A stretch of 64,000 nt of DNA from Caryophanales bacterium UBA6380. Its GTDB lineage: Bacteria; Bacillota_I; Bacilli_A; RFN20; CAG-826. The stretch is from assembly GCA_002438785.1 (NCBI GenBank), contig DJQS01000017.1, positions 1 through 64,000 of the forward strand, in the 5' to 3' direction. How positions within the stretch are numbered: the first letter of the stretch is position 1; every line of letters starts with the position of its first letter. A program made the translations under genes and the position numbers. Shown one piece after another: positions 8,435 to 16,920 of this stretch. Under the pieces are notes generated by a model. It saw nothing but the letters and a program-made list of their open reading frames with translations, was not told the origin of the DNA and ran no database searches.

Positions 8435-9649
8435 ATGAATTTATTTTTATCATTATTTATAATTTTATTTATAGGACTTATTGGTGGATATGTATTTGAA
8501 AAAATACATATCCCTAAAATTATCTTTTATATTCTCTTAGGGATACTTATAGGACCATCGGTTCTAAATATTGTTGATCAAACTTTAATTCAAATTTCTT
8601 CTTATTTAAGACAAATTGCTTTAGTTATAATTCTTACTAGAAGTGGGTTATCATTAGATTTAAAAGCATTAAAAGCTATTGGTAGACCAGCTTTATTAAT
8701 GTGCTTTGTTCCAGCGTGTTTTGAAATTCTTGGAGTTACAATCTTTGCTCCATTATTTTTATCAATATCTTATTTTGAAGCGATGTTATTAGGGTCTGTT
8801 TTAGCGGCAGTATCGCCAGCAATTGTTGCTCCAAGAATGATTAAATTAATAAATGAAGGTTATGGCTTAAAGCACCATGTTCCAGAGTTAATTTTAGCAG
8901 GATCATCTTGTGATGATATTTTTGTGATTGTTCTATTTTATTCGTTTAAAGGTCTTGTAAGTAATAATACATTAGATATATGGACAATATCTCAGATTCC
9001 AATTAGTATAATTTCTGGTGTTATTATTGGAATTATCAGTGGATATTTTTTAAAGTTTATAATTAGTAAAATAAAAATAAATGATATTGGTAGTGTAATT
9101 TTACTTTTAAGTTTTTCGTTTGGATTAATTGCATTAGAAAATGTTTGTAAGCCTTATTTTTCTATTTCATCATTATTATCAATTATTGTTATAGCAATTA
9201 TTCTTCGCTTAAAAATTAAAGATAAAGCTAAACAAATTCAAATTAAATATGATGCTCTTTGGAATTGCTTTGAGATTTTATTATTTGCCTTAGTAGGTAT
9301 TGCTGTCGAAATAAAATATGCTTTTTCTAAAGAAGGTGCAATTATCTTAGGAATTATTTTGATTGCTTTAATATTTAGAAGTATTGGTGTTGTTATTTCT
9401 ATTTTATTTACTAATTATACATATAAAGAAAAATTATTTATTATAATTTCTTATTTACCAAAAGCTACAGTACAAGCTTCTATTGGAGGTATAGCATTAA
9501 TGGAACACTTAAGTTGTGGAACGCTTATTTTAACTTCTGCTGTACTATCAATATTAATAACAGCTCCAATAGGAGCTTTATTAATTGATTGCTTATATAA
9601 AAAATTATTAATAAAAGAAGATGAAATCAAACAAATAGATAAATCATAA
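8435..9649 (+). CDS. Cation:proton antiporter (CPA family)
   Basis: The 404-residue membrane protein has about 11-12 hydrophobic segments. The order of motifs fits Na+(K+)/H+ exchangers: IPKIIFYILLGILIGPSVL near the N-terminus, then SPAIVAPRM, then SSCDDIFVIVLFYSF with the paired aspartates expected in the ion-binding helix. Length agrees with the membrane domain alone; there is no TrkA-type regulatory tail. It probably exchanges Na+ or K+ for H+ across the cytoplasmic membrane. AGGATG lies upstream of ATG 8435. It is monocistronic and lies between relic stretches. Confidence 0.85.
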   Translation: MNLFLSLFIILFIGLIGGYVFEKIHIPKIIFYILLGILIGPSVLNIVDQTLIQISSYLRQIALVIILTRSGLSLDLKALKAIGRPALLMCFVPACFEILGVTIFAPLFLSISYFEAMLLGSVLAAVSPAIVAPRMIKLINEGYGLKHHVPELILAGSSCDDIFVIVLFYSFKGLVSNNTLDIWTISQIPISIISGVIIGIISGYFLKFIISKIKINDIGSVILLLSFSFGLIALENVCKPYFSISSLLSIIVIAIILRLKIKDKAKQIQIKYDALWNCFEILLFALVGIAVEIKYAFSKEGAIILGIILIALIFRSIGVVISILFTNYTYKEKLFIIISYLPKATVQASIGGIALMEHLSCGTLILTSAVLSILITAPIGALLIDCLYKKLLIKEDEIKQIDKS

Positions 9650-9670
9650 TTATTATATTTAAATAAATTA

Positions 9671-9752
9671 TTAAAAGTATTTTTTAAGGATAAATAGTAT
9701 ACAAGTAAAGAAATTTAAGGTTATTGAATTTGCCTTATAGTGTAAATTTTAG
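9671..9752 (+). pseudogene. Fic C-terminal relic, diverged copy of 60477-60559
   Basis: About 82 bases align closely with the region of the intact Fic gene encoding DKWYTSKEILKLL; by eye roughly 85% of positions match, including TATACAAGTAAAGAAATTT. TGG has become TAG and the frame is broken. Resemblance continues faintly past the end (compare 9759-9800 with 60720-60770). The rest of 9650-10027 is AT-rich with no gene. Confidence 0.6.
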
Positions 9753-10027
9753 TCATAACTATTAGATTAAAAGGAAAATTTAATGAAGTAATTAAATTTT
9801 ATTCAAGAATCTAATTTATATTTCCTTAAATATAAGAAATTATAAAAAATAATTGATTTTTGCAGAGTTTATTTTAATTTTAAAGTGTTTTTGATTTATA
9901 AAATATAATTAAGATAGATGATAATAATCAATAATTGATGAATTTTATATGAATAAATTTACCTAAATAGATTTAATTATTTAATAAATTACTTTAAGAA
10001 TTTAATAAACTTTTATAAAATTAACTC

Positions 10028-10789
10028 ATGGAAGAAGGTAATAATTTATTTAGTAAAATAAATAATCTTGAAGAAATTGAAAAAGAAAATAATAAACTTC
10101 TTTTAGAATTGCTAAATAAAAATAGTAATAATTTTATAGAAACAAAAACATCAAATGATTTCGTTTTAAAAATATTAATTAACTCAAAGAAATACTATAG
10201 ATGGTTAGGATCATTAATTAAATTTAATATTATAAAAAACGTCATTATTACTATATCGATTTTATTAATTGCTTTTGGAATTATTTCGACAATAAGTACC
10301 TCGTTTAGCTTTAACATTTATTCTACATTTACTTTGTTTGAAAATATTTACCTCGTTTTTATAATATTAAATATAAAGAATATATTAAAAGCGAAATATA
10401 TCTATGAAACTAAAGACTTAGCCACTAATTCATCATTTATTTATAATAAAAATAAAATAGGAATGTATTTTTTAATAAAAGAAAAATCATTATATAAGAT
10501 ATTTAGATGGATTAGCATTATATCTATTATTTGCAATGTTATTGCTTTATGGAGTGAATTAGGCAAAAATCAATTAGTATTGTCTACAATTTTAGAATTA
10601 ATTTTTTTATTATTAATATTAGTTTATAACTTTTTAATTAATTATTTTTTTAAAAATTATAAGATAAGATGGTTTGAATATATAAATCATACTAATAATA
10701 AGGTTGTTATTTTTATTAGTTTAGAAAACAGTAATAAGATATTATCTCTTGAGGAATTCATTAAGGAATATCCTAAACTAAATAAGTGA
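10028..10789 (+). CDS. Four-helix membrane protein paired with an AAA ATPase
   Basis: The 253-residue protein has a charged, helical N-terminus (about 1-65), two membrane segments near 67-93 and 100-118, a basic loop, two more near 160-178 and 185-210, and a soluble tail. I recognise no family. TGA is the stop, and the ATPase gene starts 6 bases later, so the two are almost certainly cotranscribed and probably work together. Pairing a membrane protein with an ATPase that ends in a possible RNase-like motif resembles two-gene abortive-infection modules; that is inference. The ribosome site is weak. Confidence 0.6.
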   Translation: MEEGNNLFSKINNLEEIEKENNKLLLELLNKNSNNFIETKTSNDFVLKILINSKKYYRWLGSLIKFNIIKNVIITISILLIAFGIISTISTSFSFNIYSTFTLFENIYLVFIILNIKNILKAKYIYETKDLATNSSFIYNKNKIGMYFLIKEKSLYKIFRWISIISIICNVIALWSELGKNQLVLSTILELIFLLLILVYNFLINYFFKNYKIRWFEYINHTNNKVVIFISLENSNKILSLEEFIKEYPKLNK

Positions 10790-10795
10790 GAATTT

Positions 10796-11935
10796 ATGGG
10801 CTTAAAATCTATTGAAATTAAGAATCATCCTATTTTAGGTAATTTATCTTTTGATTTCATAAACAAAAAAACAAATAAAGAATACAAAGTTATTGCTTTA
10901 GTAGGTGAAAATGGTTGTGGTAAAACTACCCTTCTAAATGAAATTTATAATTATGAAAAATCGAATTATATTTTTAATAAGGAAAATGATTTGGATGATA
11001 ATAAGATTTTATATTTAAAACAAGGAAGCCTATATCATACTTCGATTAACGAGATTAAAAAATTAATTAATGGAAGCAATTCTAATATAAATAATTTTAA
11101 TAATTTAAATAACGATCAGCTTAATTTGGATGTTTTTAATAAGTTAAATAATGAGATAATTTTAAATATAATTAAAAATAATAATTTATCGGAAATCTAT
11201 TGTAGTGATGAGTTATCAAAATTAATCGATGGCAAACATCATGGCTATAATATTTCTAGATTTTCTTCTGGTGAACAAGAAATATTATTAAAATTAAAAA
11301 ATATAAAAGAAAATATTAAAAATATCAAATTAGTTTTAATCGATGAAATTGAAACCTCCTTACATCCTAAATGGCAAAAGCAAATTATAGATATATTAAA
11401 GAATTTTTATACTACTAATAATTTAAAACCTCAAATATTTATTGCTACTCATTCAGAAAGAATATTAGAATCATTATTAAATGAAGAGGATACTTTAATA
11501 ATTAGATTATTTAAAGATAAAAACATTATAAAAAGTGAAAATATAACTGAATTAGATTATAGGTTACCTTATATTACTTTTGCTGAATTAGATTATCTAA
11601 TATTTAATATGCCAACATTAGAATATCATGATCAATTATATGCTGAATTTAATACATATTATGAAGGTGTTACTATTTGTTCTATAGACCGTAAAATCGA
11701 GAAATTATTAAAGAAAATCTATGGTAAAAAAAATTATAATCAATACTTAAAAGAAAGAATTACACATCATTTTAATAAAGAAATTATAACTCGCACTCTT
11801 CCAACATATATTCGAAATTATTTTCATCATTCTAATGAAATAACAAAACCAACTGAAGAAGAACTTATTTTATCAATCGAATTATTAAGGAATTTAATAA
11901 ATTATAAAAAACATGAAGAAGAACTAACAAAATAA
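10796..11935 (+). CDS. AAA ATPase (RecF/OLD-like) with C-terminal RNxxxH motif
   Basis: The 379-residue protein has a P-loop GENGCGKTTLL near 38-48, an ABC-type signature SRFSSGEQEIL near 157-167, Walker B KLVLIDEIETSLHP near 181-194 and IFIATHSERIL near 217-227. That order matches the AAA_15/AAA_21 ATPases common in phage defence. The last 70 residues contain TLPTYIRNYFHHSNE; RNYFHH fits the Rx4H pattern of HEPN ribonucleases. The first half also holds asparagine-rich stretches. I infer an ATPase sensor with an effector tail acting with the upstream membrane protein. A housekeeping role cannot be excluded. Confidence 0.65.
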   Translation: MGLKSIEIKNHPILGNLSFDFINKKTNKEYKVIALVGENGCGKTTLLNEIYNYEKSNYIFNKENDLDDNKILYLKQGSLYHTSINEIKKLINGSNSNINNFNNLNNDQLNLDVFNKLNNEIILNIIKNNNLSEIYCSDELSKLIDGKHHGYNISRFSSGEQEILLKLKNIKENIKNIKLVLIDEIETSLHPKWQKQIIDILKNFYTTNNLKPQIFIATHSERILESLLNEEDTLIIRLFKDKNIIKSENITELDYRLPYITFAELDYLIFNMPTLEYHDQLYAEFNTYYEGVTICSIDRKIEKLLKKIYGKKNYNQYLKERITHHFNKEIITRTLPTYIRNYFHHSNEITKPTEEELILSIELLRNLINYKKHEEELTK

Positions 11936-12009
11936 TTATTATGTTATAATAAATTTGCTAGTAGGTATCCCTTTGTTTAGAAATAAACGCTTGGAGGAGG
12001 TACTGCTCA

Positions 12010-12231
12010 ATGAGCTTTAATGCTAGCGTATGCTCTTCCAGTAAATTATTGGAAGAAATCAAGGATCTTATAAAAGATAAAAAGTACACTCAAGAAGAGT
12101 TTGCTAAAGAAATTGGTTATAGTCGTAAGGCTTTTAATCGATTAGTCAATTATCAGAATAAAAATATTGATTTCAATTTAATCATTATTATTTGTAAGAA
12201 ACTTGGTATTAAGGCAATCACCATCGATTAA
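12010..12231 (+). CDS. Small XRE/Cro-type HTH protein, copy 1
   Basis: The 73-residue protein contains a helix-turn-helix (TQEEFAKEIGYSRKAFNRLVN). GGAGGAGG (11993-12000) is an excellent ribosome site. It is identical to the next gene at about 51 of 73 positions, so the pair arose by tandem duplication. Both have an N-terminal VCxSSK motif. It follows the membrane protein/ATPase pair by 75 bases with a possible TATAAT in between, and may regulate that pair. The target is unknown. Confidence 0.7.
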   Translation: MSFNASVCSSSKLLEEIKDLIKDKKYTQEEFAKEIGYSRKAFNRLVNYQNKNIDFNLIIIICKKLGIKAITID

Positions 12232-12254
12232 TTAAATGGCGATTGCCATTTTTT
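12213..12254 (+). terminator. Terminator overlapping the 3' end of HTH copy 1
   Basis: GGCAATC (12213-12219) pairs with GATTGCC (12241-12247), followed by ATTTTTTG. The 5' arm lies inside the coding region, so the stem spans the stop codon. Confidence 0.65.
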
Positions 12255-12283
12255 GTTACTCTTTATGGGACAAAATCATATTT

Positions 12284-12314
12284 CTATTCTTTATCAATTT
12301 AAGATAAAGAATAG
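12284..12314. promoter_or_regulatory. 12-bp perfect inverted repeat in the leader of HTH copy 2
   Basis: CTATTCTTTATC (12284-12295) and GATAAAGAATAG (12303-12314) flank a 7-base loop. The 3' arm reaches the likely ribosome site of the next gene (ATG 12324), so it could hide that site as RNA or serve as an operator. The motif TTATGGGACAAAA occurs just before it and again after copy 2 (near 12564), showing that the duplication included flanking sequence. Confidence 0.5.
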
Positions 12315-12323
12315 GTAAATTTA

Positions 12324-12545
12324 ATGGATTATAAGTCTAGAGTATGTACTTCAAGTAAGATTTTAGAAGAAATCAAAGAAGTAATGAAAGATAAGCATTT
12401 AACTCAAGAGGAACTAGCTAAAGAAATTGGTTATAGTCGTAAAGCCTTTAATCGTTTTCTTAATAAAAGAAATAAAAATATTGACTTCAATTTAATTTTA
12501 AAAATCTGTAAAAAATTAGGAATCAATAAAATTATTATTGATTGA
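12324..12545 (+). CDS. Small XRE/Cro-type HTH protein, copy 2
   Basis: 73 residues, with the HTH at TQEELAKEIGYSRKAFNRFLN and an ending in KKLGINKIIID like copy 1. Differences cluster at the N-terminus and in the recognition-helix flank (RLVNYQ versus RFLNKR), which may give the two proteins different targets. It ends in TGA, which supports the standard code in this genome. The ribosome site is weaker than in copy 1 and is embedded in the inverted repeat. Confidence 0.7.
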   Translation: MDYKSRVCTSSKILEEIKEVMKDKHLTQEELAKEIGYSRKAFNRFLNKRNKNIDFNLILKICKKLGINKIIID

Positions 12546-12673
12546 CATTACACTTTGTAACGTTTTATGGGACAAAAAGATATTTAATTTAAAATCGAGT
12601 TTATCATAATAAATGATAGTTATTTAAATTTTTGATTTACTAATTTCTTGTAATTAATGGAGGACAAAAGATA

Positions 12674-12904
12674 ATGAATAGTGCTAATCAATATAGTCAA
12701 GAAGATATAAGAATACTTATTATAATGGGTATTGTTGTTGGTGTAATTGTATTAATACAATGGCTAGCCATAATTATTTCATGCCCTGTAATTGCTAGTA
12801 GAAAAAATAGAAGTGCTTTTGGATGGTTTTGGGGAGGAATTTTCTTAGGATTAACTGGTTTAATTATTATTGGTTCTTTACCAAAAATTGAACAAAAAGA
12901 TTAA
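12674..12904 (+). CDS. Small two-helix membrane protein
   Basis: 76 residues with a ribosome site GGAGGA 8 bases upstream. The first membrane segment is about residues 13-40. The second, FGWFWGGIFLGLTGLIIIGSLPK, matches a motif seen at the end of many small Firmicutes membrane proteins in which a short basic loop (SRKNRS) precedes a glycine-rich helix. Function unknown. The next gene starts 16 bases later, so they share a transcript. Confidence 0.6.
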   Translation: MNSANQYSQEDIRILIIMGIVVGVIVLIQWLAIIISCPVIASRKNRSAFGWFWGGIFLGLTGLIIIGSLPKIEQKD

Positions 12905-12920
12905 TATAGGGAATGAAATT

Positions 12921-13613
12921 ATGCTTAATGATGGGAATGATACTGAGATAGGCAATCAATATACTTCAAATAATTTTTATGAAGTAAATACCAAACATAT
13001 GTGTGCTAAATGTGGACAAGAAATACCAGATAATGATTTAGTTTATGAGGACATAACTAAAAGAGAAAGATTTGGTAGATTACATCGAACTATTACTATT
13101 GGTAGAAATTATTACCATAGGCATTGTTTTAATGAGATTTCACAAGAAAGAAATAATGAATTAATTAAAGAAAAGAAAGCTCAAGGTAAGAAAAGAAAAC
13201 TAAAATGTTTTGGCTGGAGCATTCCTATTGGAATTGTTGCTTTAGTAATTAGCTTTTTATCACTTTATTATTTTGATCAAAGTATAAACTTGGCATTAAC
13301 AATTTTGTATAGCATTTTAATAGGCTATGGTGTATTTTCAATGATTTATTGTATTATTTGTGGCTCATATATCGGTGATGTGTTCGTTTGGTGCTCCAAA
13401 TTATCAATAAAGTTTCCTGGATTAATATTTAGTTGGAGTTTTGATGGAATTATGTGGCTAATCGGTATGAAAATATTATTTGCTATTGTTGGGTTTTTAA
13501 TTGGTGTTGCAGCTTTTTTATTAGCTATTGTAATATCAGCATTATTAGGTGGAGTATCATTTCCGTTTATTTTAATACATAATATTCGTACTAATTACGA
13601 AGATACATTATAA
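12921..13613 (+). CDS. Zinc-ribbon membrane protein, unknown function
   Basis: I place the start at ATG 12921, with TAGGGA upstream. The 230-residue product begins with a soluble region holding CAKCGQEI and YHRHC, a likely zinc site, followed by a lysine-rich segment (KKAQGKKRKLK) and about four membrane segments, including a glycine-rich one near the C-terminus. The pattern, a cytosolic zinc ribbon anchored to the membrane, is common among uncharacterised Firmicutes proteins. The lipoprotein gene follows 9 bases after the stop, so 12674-16076 looks like one operon. Confidence 0.6.
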   Translation: MLNDGNDTEIGNQYTSNNFYEVNTKHMCAKCGQEIPDNDLVYEDITKRERFGRLHRTITIGRNYYHRHCFNEISQERNNELIKEKKAQGKKRKLKCFGWSIPIGIVALVISFLSLYYFDQSINLALTILYSILIGYGVFSMIYCIICGSYIGDVFVWCSKLSIKFPGLIFSWSFDGIMWLIGMKILFAIVGFLIGVAAFLLAIVISALLGGVSFPFILIHNIRTNYEDTL

Positions 13614-13622
13614 GGAGAGTTT

Positions 13623-16076
13623 ATGAAGAAAAAAATTTTACTATTAGGCTTTGCAATGTTAAGTTTATTTATTACCTCATGTGGTGGTTCTACAGACAAT
13701 CCAGGAGGTAATACTGATAATCCTGGCGGTAATACAGACAATCCAGGAGGTAATACAGAAAATAAAAAACTAGATTTTAATAATGTTACTTTTGAAGATT
13801 TGAGTTTTGTTTATGATGGTAAATCACACATTCTTAATGAAGTTACTGGTGCACCAGAAAACACGTCCATAGTTTATAAAGGAAGGAATGAATATAAAGA
13901 TGTTGGGACTTATAAGGCAACAGCAGCTTTATCTAAAGAAGGATATAATGACAAAGTTTTAGAGGCAACTTTAACAATTACTCCTGCTACATTTAGTGGT
14001 TATACATTTGAAAGTAAGACAGTTAAATATGATGGCCTCGATCATATCAATGACATTCAACTTGTTGGTATCTTACCTGAAGGTACTACATATGATGTAA
14101 ATGTTAAAGATGAAAGTGGAGAAATTGTTAGTAGTGCCGTAGATGTAGGTGAATATAGTTATACATGCGTTGTTACTAATAAAAACTATACAGAAATTTG
14201 TTTAACTGCTACATTAACAATTAAAGCACAAAAGAAAAATATGCCAGTTTTTATCACTAGTGATGGAACAACATATTTTGCTAATGGTTTGCATAATGAT
14301 TATTTATATTCATTAAGTGGTGGTTCCTTAGCTTTAGAGGATTATTCATATCCTACCGAATTTAATAAGTATGGTTCAACTTCGGCTACATTTATTTCTG
14401 GTTCTACTATCCTTTCGACTATTAAAGAAGTTAGCACAAGCGGTGTTTCTACACTCTATACCGATAGTAATATTGATGATTTTGCAAAGTATAGTGATAA
14501 GATATATTATTATTCCAGTAACTCTCTAAGAGCCTCTAAATCAGGCATTTATAGAGTTGATGCATCAGATGCCGAAAAAGAACCAGTTGTAACAAAAGTA
14601 TTTGAAGGCAAGACCGATAATTTAGCAATTTATAATAATGATCTTTATTTTACTAATGGTAATAATAAAAACTATTTATATAAAATAAATTTAAACACAA
14701 ATGAATCTTCAATAGTATTAGAAAATAAAGTTCATGAATATGTCATTAATAACAATAAATTGTATTGTACAATTAATGATTTAATTAATGATTATATAGG
14801 CTATATTGATTTATCTAGTTCTGATAAAGAAGTAAAGAAATTGACTAATGCAGCAGGCGAATTTTTAACAATTAGAGATGGATATTTATATTATAATTAC
14901 ACAGACTTGTATTCATCTATTGAAGAGTCAGTGAAAGGTGTTTATAGAATTAAAATTAGTGGAGGGAAAGCTGAACAAATCCTCAAAAATAGTGGTGTAA
15001 ATGGTTTTGATGTTGAAAGCAATGGCAATGTAATTTATATTGATACTTCAAATTTACATTTATATCGTTATGATGCTTCTAGTAAAACTTCTACTGATTT
15101 ATTAAAAGATTTTGTAGCACCAGAATCTACCCCACTAAATATTGGCGGAGAAACTATTTCGGTCGGTACTAAGACATATTATTTAAATATGTATGCAGGA
15201 AAAACATTATATGTGTATGATGAATCTAGTAAAAAAACTACGCAGCTAACAGATAATAAAGTTCAAGATTTTTATATTTATAATGATATTTTATATTTTA
15301 ATCAAGTAACTTTATTTACTAATAATGATTTGTATGCAGTTAATATCAGAAATGGTGGGGTTGCGGAGAAAATTACTTCAAATGATACTAGAAATTTAGT
15401 AAGTGATGGAACATATTTATACGGAACTCATTATAACTTTGCTGGTGTTTCTGGTGGATTATTTAGAATGAAGCTTGATGGAACTGAATACATAAAATTT
15501 TCAGAAATTAATGGGGCTAAAAACTTTGAAATCAAAGATAATAAACTTTACTACATTAACTCTGGTACAGCACAAGATAACGGGAATATTGAATATATTT
15601 CTTTAAAAGATATAAAAACAACTTCGGAGAAATTAGAGGGTACCAATTTATCTAAGAATATTAAAAACGCAAAACAATTTAGTTTTGAAGGTGATGATTT
15701 ATATTATATTTATAATGGAACAATTGATAATTCTATAAGAAGAGTTAGTTTATCTAATTTAAATGATGAAGTAAAGATTGCCTCTAGTAAAACTAATCCA
15801 AGTGAATTTATATTAAATGGAGATTATGTTTATTACTATTCTTTTGCAGCTAGCGCAACAAGTTATGCAGGATTTTATAAAGTGAAGAAAAATGCTACAA
15901 AAGATGGCACACAAGAATTGTTAGTTAAATATGATTCAAAATATTATGGAACTGCATTATCAATTTCTGATTCTGGGTATATGTATTTCTTAAATTACAT
16001 ACCAAAATTATTACTAGGTGATGCGCATTTTTATCAAATTGATTTGAATTCAAAAGATGTGCTAAAAATTAGTTAA
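13623..16076 (+). CDS. Lipoprotein with MBG-like repeats and DUF5050-like beta-propeller
   Basis: The 817-residue protein starts with a lipoprotein signal (lipobox FITSC, cysteine near residue 20), then three GGNTDNP repeats that act as a flexible linker. Two MBG-type beta domains follow (about 50-190; FVYDGKSHI...DVGTYKATAAL and VKYDGLDHI...VGEYSYTC). The rest is a series of short blades such as DLYFTNGNNKNYLYKINL, typical of DUF5050-like propellers. It is anchored on the outer face of the membrane and probably binds a ligand or polymer. GGAGAG precedes the ATG. Confidence 0.75.
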   Translation: MKKKILLLGFAMLSLFITSCGGSTDNPGGNTDNPGGNTDNPGGNTENKKLDFNNVTFEDLSFVYDGKSHILNEVTGAPENTSIVYKGRNEYKDVGTYKATAALSKEGYNDKVLEATLTITPATFSGYTFESKTVKYDGLDHINDIQLVGILPEGTTYDVNVKDESGEIVSSAVDVGEYSYTCVVTNKNYTEICLTATLTIKAQKKNMPVFITSDGTTYFANGLHNDYLYSLSGGSLALEDYSYPTEFNKYGSTSATFISGSTILSTIKEVSTSGVSTLYTDSNIDDFAKYSDKIYYYSSNSLRASKSGIYRVDASDAEKEPVVTKVFEGKTDNLAIYNNDLYFTNGNNKNYLYKINLNTNESSIVLENKVHEYVINNNKLYCTINDLINDYIGYIDLSSSDKEVKKLTNAAGEFLTIRDGYLYYNYTDLYSSIEESVKGVYRIKISGGKAEQILKNSGVNGFDVESNGNVIYIDTSNLHLYRYDASSKTSTDLLKDFVAPESTPLNIGGETISVGTKTYYLNMYAGKTLYVYDESSKKTTQLTDNKVQDFYIYNDILYFNQVTLFTNNDLYAVNIRNGGVAEKITSNDTRNLVSDGTYLYGTHYNFAGVSGGLFRMKLDGTEYIKFSEINGAKNFEIKDNKLYYINSGTAQDNGNIEYISLKDIKTTSEKLEGTNLSKNIKNAKQFSFEGDDLYYIYNGTIDNSIRRVSLSNLNDEVKIASSKTNPSEFILNGDYVYYYSFAASATSYAGFYKVKKNATKDGTQELLVKYDSKYYGTALSISDSGYMYFLNYIPKLLLGDAHFYQIDLNSKDVLKIS
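13695..13757 (+). repeat. Three 21-bp in-frame tandem repeats
   Basis: The unit GAYAATCCWGGMGGTAATAC plus one base occurs three times in tandem and encodes the GGNTDNP linker of the lipoprotein. Such an array can change copy number by slippage without breaking the frame. Confidence 0.8.
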
Positions 16077-16121
16077 TTGTATAAAAAGTCTTTAGAACTT
16101 GAATATTTTTGATATTATTAA

Positions 16122-16155
16122 ATGGAAATGTTTGAAATATTTCCATTTTTATAAA
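16122..16155 (+). terminator. Rho-independent terminator after the lipoprotein
   Basis: AAATGGAAAT and ATTTCCATTT form a stem followed by TTATAA. It lies about 50 bases after the stop at 16076. Nothing else is seen before 16287. Confidence 0.6.
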
Positions 16156-16286
16156 TATAATAATTAAGGCTTTTATTTTGATAAACAGGAACTTAAAAGG
16201 AATTCTTTTATTAAAATCTATTAATAAAACGCAACAAATATTAAATTATTTAGACTTTTTGTAAGTGCATAAGTTTTGTAAAATAA

Positions 16287-16820
16287 ATGTATATGATAAA
16301 AATTAAAATATTGAACGAAATTGAAAAGAAGAATATCAATATAAAAAATGAAGCCATTACTTTAATTGGTGAAATAATGCCAAGCTTGATAAATCTTAAA
16401 TGGGATTATTCAATAAAATATTATTCTATTAATGAAATTAAAGAGATGGTCTTTCCTAATGAAACTTATGATTTAACTATATTAAATGATTCGCTTTTTA
16501 TTGGTGCTTATAATAATGAAGAGTTAATTGGATTACTTATTTTAAAAGAAGGACCATTTAAATATATGTATTTAGATGATATAAAAGTGAATAGAAATTA
16601 TCGAAATAAAGGGATTGGGAAAATGCTTATAAAAAAAGCAATAGAAGTTAGTAAAAATAAAAATTATAAAGGTATATATACAATAGTTCAAAATAATAAT
16701 GTTAACGCCTTTTTATTTTATATTAAATGTAATTTTTATATAGGTGGCGTAGATACAAATATTTATAAGTATACTAAGCAAGAAGATAAATTTGATATCT
16801 TCATGTATTTAGATTTATAA
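16287..16820 (+). CDS. GNAT-family N-acetyltransferase
   Basis: The 177-residue protein contains the acetyl-CoA motif A, DIKVNRNYRNKGIGKMLIKKAIE (RNKGIG as the pyrophosphate loop, near residues 107-112), followed by TIVQNNNVNAFLFYIKCNFY, the usual motif B. Length is normal for the family. The acceptor cannot be told from sequence; amino acid, polyamine, antibiotic and protein substrates are all possible. The start could be ATG 16287 or 16293; neither has a strong ribosome site. It stands alone. Confidence 0.8.
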   Translation: MYMIKIKILNEIEKKNINIKNEAITLIGEIMPSLINLKWDYSIKYYSINEIKEMVFPNETYDLTILNDSLFIGAYNNEELIGLLILKEGPFKYMYLDDIKVNRNYRNKGIGKMLIKKAIEVSKNKNYKGIYTIVQNNNVNAFLFYIKCNFYIGGVDTNIYKYTKQEDKFDIFMYLDL

Positions 16821-16856
16821 AATTAATTTAGATAAGATTTCTAGTTTCCTAAGTGA

Positions 16857-16884
16857 TTGACAAATAATTTTTTGGTATTAGACT
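16857..16884 (+). promoter_or_regulatory. Possible promoter of the lipoprotein operon
   Basis: TTGACA (16857-16862) lies 16 bases before TAGACT (16879-16884), about 35 bases upstream of the first gene of the 16921-21870 group. The -35 box is a full consensus match and the -10 box is weak. Confidence 0.4.
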
Positions 16885-16920
16885 AATCGTGTATTTAATA
16901 AGAACTAAAAAGGAGTACTT

